Part shown: piece by piece, positions 1 to 3,029 of the stretch
Position numbering within the stretch: the stretch's first letter is position 1
Layout of the letters: every line of letters starts with the position of its first letter
Assembly (NCBI GenBank): GCA_937897085.1
Contig: CALCOR010000190.1
Coordinates: 1 to 5,596 of the forward strand
Origin: an uncultured euryarchaeote
Lineage (GTDB): Archaea; Thermoplasmatota; Poseidoniia; Poseidoniales; Thalassarchaeaceae
DNA length: 5,596 nucleotides
Direction: 5' to 3'
Program-made: the position numbers and the translations under genes
Notes under the pieces: generated by a model
Told to the model about the DNA's origin: nothing
Seen by the model: the letters and a program-made list of their open reading frames with translations, nothing else
The model's database searches: none

Positions 1-747
1 GAGAGCCAGTGGATTGCCGACATGGCCCCCAACCAGAAGCAGGAGTTGATCTTCGCATGGCAGGCGTGGGCACCGGGCAAACCGGACCTTTACATCATGA
101 TCAATGGTGATACTGAGCACATGTTCGCGGTGGACCCTCAGGTGGACGTGCAGAGGGATGAGGGAAGCGGGGGATTCATGGGAACCGGAGCTGGTATCGG
201 TCTTGTCATTCTCCTGCTTGCGATCATTCTCCTTGGTGGCATCATCGCCGTCGCCGCGGTGATGCTGCGCCAGCGTGAGGATTGGGATGACGAGGATGCG
301 TGGGAAGAAGCCGAGGCGATGGCGACCGAGATGCTCGACACCGCGCCTGCGGGGCTAAGCCCAACGCCCACCGTTCCCGCCGACGCGCCGCTGCCCGAAC
401 AGACGCCACCGGCTGTTGAACCGGAGTCCGTTGATGACTGGCTCTCCAGCGCCAGAGAACAGTTGCCTGATTGGCCTGAAGACACTCTGCTCAGTTATCG
501 TGAGGACGGATGGTCGATCGAGCAATTGGTCGCCTACCGCGACGAGACACAGGCAGCCCCTGTTGTCCCTGTCGATGCGCCACAGCTCGGGGAGACACCA
601 CCGGTGGTTGAACCGGAGTCTGTTGATGACTGGCTCTCCAGCGCCAGAGAACAGTTGCCTGATTGGCCTGACGACACTCTGCTCGGTTATCGTGAGAACG
701 GCTGGTCGGTCGCGGATTTGGTCGCCTACCGAGACGAGAACCAGTGA
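1..747 (+). CDS. C-terminal part of a single-pass membrane protein with an acidic tandem-repeat tail (5' partial)
   Basis: The reading frame is open from the first base to a TGA at 745-747, giving 248 visible residues. The Met at base 22 is probably internal because the frame continues upstream without a stop. Numbering from the first visible codon, residues 1-55 look like the end of a β-rich extracellular domain (a PGKPDLYIMINGD stretch typical of Ig-like or CARDB-type folds, by inference). A Gly-rich hinge follows, then a strongly hydrophobic helix at about 64-89, closed by basic RQR. This implies a C-terminus inside the cell. The tail begins with a very acidic segment (WDDEDAWEEAEA) and continues into two Pro-linked repeats, each with a DDW, LPDWP and a GWS..LVAYRDE motif. 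No enzyme motif is visible. I do not recognise the family; similar short Trp/acidic tail motifs are remembered from Marine Group II surface proteins. The membrane topology is well supported and the function is unknown. Confidence 0.85.
   Translation, partial: ESQWIADMAPNQKQELIFAWQAWAPGKPDLYIMINGDTEHMFAVDPQVDVQRDEGSGGFMGTGAGIGLVILLLAIILLGGIIAVAAVMLRQREDWDDEDAWEEAEAMATEMLDTAPAGLSPTPTVPADAPLPEQTPPAVEPESVDDWLSSAREQLPDWPEDTLLSYREDGWSIEQLVAYRDETQAAPVVPVDAPQLGETPPVVEPESVDDWLSSAREQLPDWPDDTLLGYRENGWSVADLVAYRDENQ
373..744 (+). repeat. Tandem 192-bp (64-residue) coding repeat, two copies
   Basis: Unit 1 covers 373-564 and unit 2 covers 565-744; the second is cut short by the stop codon. Both start with Val-Pro-x-Asp-Ala-Pro and carry the same block from VEPESVDDW to AYRDE. 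The core segments 415-546 and 607-738 differ at about ten of 132 bases, and 430-479 is identical to 622-671 over 50 bp, including all synonymous positions. The differences cluster in the last third, where IEQ becomes VAD. This points to a recent in-frame duplication or ongoing gene conversion, with the linker and the motif end diverging first. Confidence 0.93.
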
Positions 748-756
748 TCGGCATAT

Positions 757-772
757 CGCGCGTTTTCGCGCG
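757..772 (+). other. GC hairpin just after the membrane-protein stop codon
   Basis: CGCGCG (757-762), a TTTT loop (763-766) and CGCGCG (767-772) form a perfect 6-bp all-GC stem starting nine bases after the TGA. It could stabilise or help end the upstream transcript. It lacks the following U-run of a bacterial intrinsic terminator, and archaeal terminators are normally T-rich stretches. Each arm is also self-complementary and belongs to the wider CGCGCG cluster, so a protein-binding role is equally possible. Confidence 0.5.
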
Positions 773-900
773 TATTCAAAGATTCTGTCACTGTTTGACC
801 GCGTGATTGCGCGCGTGTTCAATGGAGAATTCAACTCACATCCCCGCGCGACAACGGTTTCGGCGCGCGGAGGGAGAACGAACGCGCGGAAACACGCGCG
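757..900. promoter_or_regulatory. Cluster of seven CGCGCG motifs in the intergenic region
   Basis: CGCGCG starts at 757, 767, 810, 845, 864, 883 and 895, plus a single CGCG at 800. Reading the rest of the window I found no other CGCGCG. The first three share the consensus CGCGCGTNTTC; the copies at 767 and 810 match over 13 bases except one (CGCGCGTATTCAA and CGCGCGTGTTCAA). The copies at 757 and 767 are 10 bp apart, about one helical turn. The copies at 845, 864 and 883 are spaced exactly 19 bp. The bottom strand from 900 reads CGCGCGTGTT, an inverted match to 810-819. The cluster lies between a stop codon and the putative promoter near 925. An array of protein-binding sites upstream of the small-gene operon is one reading; a structured RNA is another. 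No function is demonstrated. Confidence 0.45.
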
Positions 901-917
901 GCGGTTTCTGGTGTGTT

Positions 918-930
918 GTAAACATTATAT
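918..930 (+). promoter_or_regulatory. Archaeal TATA-like promoter for the small-gene pair
   Basis: GTAAACATTATAT stands out as an A/T island in GC-rich DNA, with the TATA-like core TTATAT at 925-930 and an A-rich BRE-like stretch just upstream. Archaeal transcription usually begins about 25 bases after the TATA centre, which would be near 950. That leaves a leader of about 30 bases before the ATG at 984. The placement supports 984, rather than any upstream in-frame ATG, as the start of the first small gene. Confidence 0.5.
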
Positions 931-954
931 GCTTGCGCGAATGGGTGGCTCGCC

Positions 955-970
955 GAGGAAGCGATTCCTC
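955..970 (+). promoter_or_regulatory. Leader hairpin with GNRA tetraloop before the coiled-coil gene
   Basis: GAGGAA (955-960), GCGA (961-964) and TTCCTC (965-970) form a perfect 6-bp stem with a GCGA loop, a stable GNRA type. It ends 13 bases before the ATG at 984. If transcription starts near 950 it would sit at the extreme 5' end of the mRNA. The GAGGA in the left arm resembles a Shine-Dalgarno sequence but lies far from the start and is paired. The unpaired AGGA at 971-974 is the likelier ribosome site. It may affect message stability or translation; this is inference. Confidence 0.4.
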
Positions 971-983
971 AGGATGGGATGCG

Positions 984-1175
984 ATGACAAACACAGGCAA
1001 CGATGGACGGAAAGAGAAGATTGCGACTGAAGTAGAACGTCTGCAGACCGATGTGGATGAATTACGCCAACTCGTGACCACCCTGTTGACTATCATCATG
1101 GAGGAGGCAGACGGCATCCAGAGCGGTGCAGCACCACAGATTCCCAACCAGCCCAGAAAGGGCTATTGTATGTGA
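984..1175 (+). CDS. Small coiled-coil protein, 63 residues, function unknown
   Basis: The ATG at 984 follows a weak AGGA site (971-974, nine-base spacer) and a TATA-like box about 55 bases upstream. The product has a short polar N-terminus, a helical middle and a Pro/Gln-rich tail. Hydrophobic residues fall at 13, 17, 20, 24, 27, 31, 34 and 38 (I, V, L, V, L, V, L, I), an unbroken 4-3-4-3 heptad pattern over almost four turns. The positions between are mostly charged or polar (ERLQTDVDELRQ) until a more hydrophobic end (LLTIIM). This predicts a coiled-coil dimer or a helix that pairs with a partner, with no signal peptide or metal site. An open frame runs back to an ATG at 807, but that stretch is Arg-rich, lies across the CGCGCG cluster and precedes the promoter, so it is probably untranslated. 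The next small gene starts 21 bases downstream and is probably cotranscribed. Family not recognised. Confidence 0.65.
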   Translation: MTNTGNDGRKEKIATEVERLQTDVDELRQLVTTLLTIIMEEADGIQSGAAPQIPNQPRKGYCM

Positions 1176-1196
1176 ATAGGGAGAAAACCAGAGCAA

Positions 1197-1427
1197 ATGA
1201 CCAGCATGGGAGAGGCATGGAACCAAGCATCCGGCATCACAGGTATTGACACGATCAACACCGAGGTCGGATTCGTATTGGGGGCCTCCCTCGCTCTTTT
1301 GGAGGTCCTCTGGTGGGCTTGTGTCGCCTATGTCGCGGCCCGTAAGATCAGTACTAGACAGGCTCAGAATCGCAGTTCCGCCACAGATTCCAAGACGCCA
1401 CAATGCGCCATGTCTGTCATCCCTTGA
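1197..1427 (+). CDS. Small single-pass membrane protein, 76 residues, function unknown
   Basis: The frame starts at ATG 1197, 21 bases after the coiled-coil gene, and stops at TGA 1425-1427. GGGAG at 1179-1183 is a possible ribosome site but lies farther than usual (13 bases); a second ATG at 1206 is an alternative start. Residues 1-23 are polar. Residues 24-47 form one hydrophobic helix (VGFVLGASLALL followed by EVLWWACVAYVA) with a single buried Glu at 36. A basic, Ser/Thr-rich tail follows (K50, R54, R59). The positive-inside rule predicts the C-terminus in the cytoplasm. The last 11 bases overlap the 3' end of rtcB on the opposite strand. The close spacing suggests co-expression with the coiled-coil protein and perhaps physical partnership. 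The helix and basic flank are good signs of a real gene, but its short length leaves doubt. Confidence 0.5.
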   Translation: MTSMGEAWNQASGITGIDTINTEVGFVLGASLALLEVLWWACVAYVAARKISTRQAQNRSSATDSKTPQCAMSVIP

Positions 1428-2892
1428 TGACCGCCAACGGGCGCATGCGGGCCACCGGCCGGGCCAGGTCAGCACCTGCCGTCAGGCGGATGACCTCGTC
1501 GACGTCCTTGTACGCCTCGGGAGCCTCCTCTGCGAGCACGTTGGGGGTGCGAGCATGGATGTGGATGCCCTTGTCGAGCAGGGATTGGCGCAGTTTCTGG
1601 CTGTCGACTTCACGGCGGGCAGCGGAGCGTGACAGGCGTCGCCCTGCACCGTGGCAGGAGGATGAGAAGGCACGGTTGCCGCCGGAGGTGGGGCCTGCGA
1701 GAATCCACGAAGCGGTGCCCATGTCACCAGGGACCAGAACCGGTTGACCGACCCCGGAGAACCGGGATGCGAGTTCCGGGTGGTCCCCGCCCAAGGCTCT
1801 GGTCGCTCCCTTGCGGTGCACGCAGCAGTTGCAGGTGACCCCATGCACCTCGTGCTGCTCCACCTTGGCGATGTTGTGGCAGACGTCGTAGAGCACCTCG
1901 ACCTCGGCATCGGCTCCCCCAATGTGCTTGCGCAGGACATCTCTCAGATTCTGCGTGAGTGCGGAGCGGTTGGCGAACGCGTAGTTGCCTGCCGCCTGCA
2001 TCGCCTCGAAGTACGCTTGACCTTCGCGGCTGTGAAATGGTGCCGCTGCCAACTGTCGGTCGGGTAGAGTGATGTCCCACCTGTCGGAGTGCCACGCATC
2101 TCCCAGCCCACGGTATTCTGATTCGAGTGCCGAGACATGGTCGCTGCACACCTGATGTCCGAGTCCGCGTGAGCCGGTGTGAATCATGGCACACACCTGC
2201 CCGGGGCGTAATCCGAACGCAGCCGCAGCCGCTTCGTCCTCGATGCGATCGACGACCTGGAGTTCGCAGAAATGGTTCCCGCTTCCTAGCGTGCCGAGCG
2301 CCTTCGAGCCACGCTTCATCGCTCGCTGGCTGAGTCCACCACCGCCCTCTAACTGACCGTGAGATTCTATGGCCGCAAGATCTTCGTGGAATCCCAACCC
2401 CAGGTCCGCCGCCGCCTTCGCCCCCTCATCGAGTACCTGCTGCAGGTCACCTTCGTCGAGTCGAGCTCCGCCCTTCGACGAGACACCCGCAGGTATCCTG
2501 TTCGCCAGCCGACGCGCCAGTTCCTTCAGGTCGGGCAGGTCGGAGAGTTCGATGTCGGTCGTGCACAGCCGGACCCCGCAGTTGATGTCGAAACCGACGC
2601 CACCCGGAGAGATGACGCCGCCCTCCTCACCCCACTCGATGTCGGTGGCGACCACGCCGCCGATGGGGAAACCGTAGCCGAAGTGCCAGTCGGCCATCGC
2701 CCACGCCTCGCCGACGATGCCTGGGAGGGTGGCTGTGTTCACCAGCTGTCCGGGCGAGCGGTCGTCTGAATGGGCGGACCAGTGAGCCTCGTCGGTGACG
2801 AGCAGGGCATCGGTACGCATCTCGCCGTGCTGGCGGATCCTGAACACGCAGTCAGCATCCTGCTCGACATGCTCCTTCCATTCGGCATCCAT
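1417..2892 (-). CDS. rtcB: RNA-splicing ligase RtcB (tRNA ligase)
   Basis: RtcB joins RNA ends carrying a 2',3'-cyclic or 3'-phosphate to 5'-hydroxyl ends, using GTP and Mn2+. In archaea it seals tRNA halves after the splicing endonuclease removes introns, in the cytoplasm. The 490-residue product is near the usual family length. The metal-binding and catalytic signatures are intact: GFDINCGVR (D102, C105), GSGNHF (N206, H207), HTGSRGLGHQ (H238, H246), DVCHN (H339) and SSCHGAGR. In this last motif H414 is the histidine that becomes guanylylated. VHRKGATRA and the C-terminal RMRPLAVIKG are also typical. There is no intein, although some archaeal rtcB genes carry one. I chose ATG 2892 because GAGGAG lies six bases upstream; an in-frame ATG at 2925 adds 11 residues and lacks a properly spaced site. 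A Cys cluster, CNCC, at 354-357 is unusual. The gene is divergent from alaS and converges with the small membrane gene. No archease gene is in view. Confidence 0.97.
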   Translation of the reverse strand: MDAEWKEHVEQDADCVFRIRQHGEMRTDALLVTDEAHWSAHSDDRSPGQLVNTATLPGIVGEAWAMADWHFGYGFPIGGVVATDIEWGEEGGVISPGGVGFDINCGVRLCTTDIELSDLPDLKELARRLANRIPAGVSSKGGARLDEGDLQQVLDEGAKAAADLGLGFHEDLAAIESHGQLEGGGGLSQRAMKRGSKALGTLGSGNHFCELQVVDRIEDEAAAAAFGLRPGQVCAMIHTGSRGLGHQVCSDHVSALESEYRGLGDAWHSDRWDITLPDRQLAAAPFHSREGQAYFEAMQAAGNYAFANRSALTQNLRDVLRKHIGGADAEVEVLYDVCHNIAKVEQHEVHGVTCNCCVHRKGATRALGGDHPELASRFSGVGQPVLVPGDMGTASWILAGPTSGGNRAFSSSCHGAGRRLSRSAARREVDSQKLRQSLLDKGIHIHARTPNVLAEEAPEAYKDVDEVIRLTAGADLARPVARMRPLAVIKG

Positions 2893-2898
2893 GGGTGG

Positions 2899-2904
2899 CT
2901 CCTC
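2899..2904 (-). promoter_or_regulatory. Shine-Dalgarno site of rtcB
   Basis: On the bottom strand GAGGAG precedes the ATG at 2892 with a six-base spacer (CCACCC). It matches the archaeal 16S 3' end and decides the start in favour of 2892 over the upstream in-frame ATG at 2925. Confidence 0.75.
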
Positions 2905-2928
2905 GCGACGTACCGCAGCCGGCATCCA

Positions 2929-2979
2929 CCCCTTGAAGCGGTTTCTGTGCTCTATTGCAGCCTGTTGCCTTCAAGTGGG
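2929..2979. promoter_or_regulatory. Imperfect inverted repeat in the rtcB-alaS divergent promoter region
   Basis: CTTGAAG (2932-2938) and CTTCAAG (2969-2975) are perfect inverted 7-mers. Outside them CCC (2929-2931) and GGG (2977-2979) extend the match after a one-base bulge at 2976. The 30-base middle includes the most A/T-rich element of this region, TCTATTG (2951-2957), the best available but weak TATA candidate on either strand. A symmetric element around the centre of a divergent promoter could be an operator controlling both genes. A 7-bp match in about 130 bases can also arise by chance. Confidence 0.3.
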
Positions 2980-2989
2980 GTCCGCAGGT

Positions 2990-3010
2990 CGGCCCCCAAC
3001 AAGGGGGCCG
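2990..3010 (+). promoter_or_regulatory. Strong GC hairpin in the alaS leader
   Basis: CGGCCCCC (2990-2997) and GGGGGCCG (3003-3010) form a perfect 8-bp all-GC stem around the loop AACAA. It ends 19 bases before the alaS ATG and just before the Shine-Dalgarno site. As RNA it would be very stable and could influence ribosome loading or early transcription; as DNA it is a palindrome that a regulator could bind. It lacks a following U-run, so it is not a standard intrinsic terminator. Confidence 0.55.
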
Positions 3011-3017
3011 CACACGC

Positions 3018-3024
3018 GAGGTGA
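3018..3024 (+). promoter_or_regulatory. Shine-Dalgarno site of alaS
   Basis: GAGGTGA lies five bases before the ATG at 3030 and is a seven-base perfect complement to the archaeal 16S 3' end. It fixes the start at 3030 and rules out the in-frame GTG at 3021, which lies inside the site itself. Confidence 0.85.
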
Positions 3025-3029
3025 GCCAT

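Noticed and set aside
757..772. Intrinsic terminator after the membrane protein
   Set aside because: The hairpin is strong but no T-run follows it, and archaeal termination relies on T-rich stretches, so it is listed only as a hairpin.
355..834. Open frame of 159 codons opposite the repeat tail
   Set aside because: Its own internal repetition simply mirrors the 192-bp repeat on the coding strand; it runs into the CGCGCG region and has no family resemblance.
845..900. CRISPR-like array suggested by 19-bp spacing of CGCGCG
   Set aside because: The shared unit is only 6-8 bases with no repeat of CRISPR length and no spacer structure; no cas gene is present.
807..983. Extending the coiled-coil gene upstream to ATG 807
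   Set aside because: The extra 59 residues are Arg-rich and lack pattern. They cover the CGCGCG cluster and lie upstream of the TATA-like box at 925-930.
748..983. tRNA or other standard RNA gene in the intergenic region
   Set aside because: No cloverleaf arms, T-loop GTTCRANNC with matching stems, or CCA-type acceptor could be found by reading either strand. A novel structured RNA cannot be excluded.
1246..1632. Open frame of 128 codons across the end of the membrane gene and rtcB
   Set aside because: More than half is antisense to the catalytic end of rtcB, and the frame gives Arg-rich sequence without a hydrophobic segment, unlike the 1197 frame.
2359..2769. Open frame of 136 codons opposite rtcB
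   Set aside because: It is fully antisense to conserved rtcB sequence and its product is low-complexity and Arg/Pro-rich, as expected for a shadow frame.
2893..2925. Starting rtcB at ATG 2925
   Set aside because: It adds only 11 residues outside the conserved region and has no properly spaced ribosome site, while ATG 2892 has GAGGAG six bases before it.
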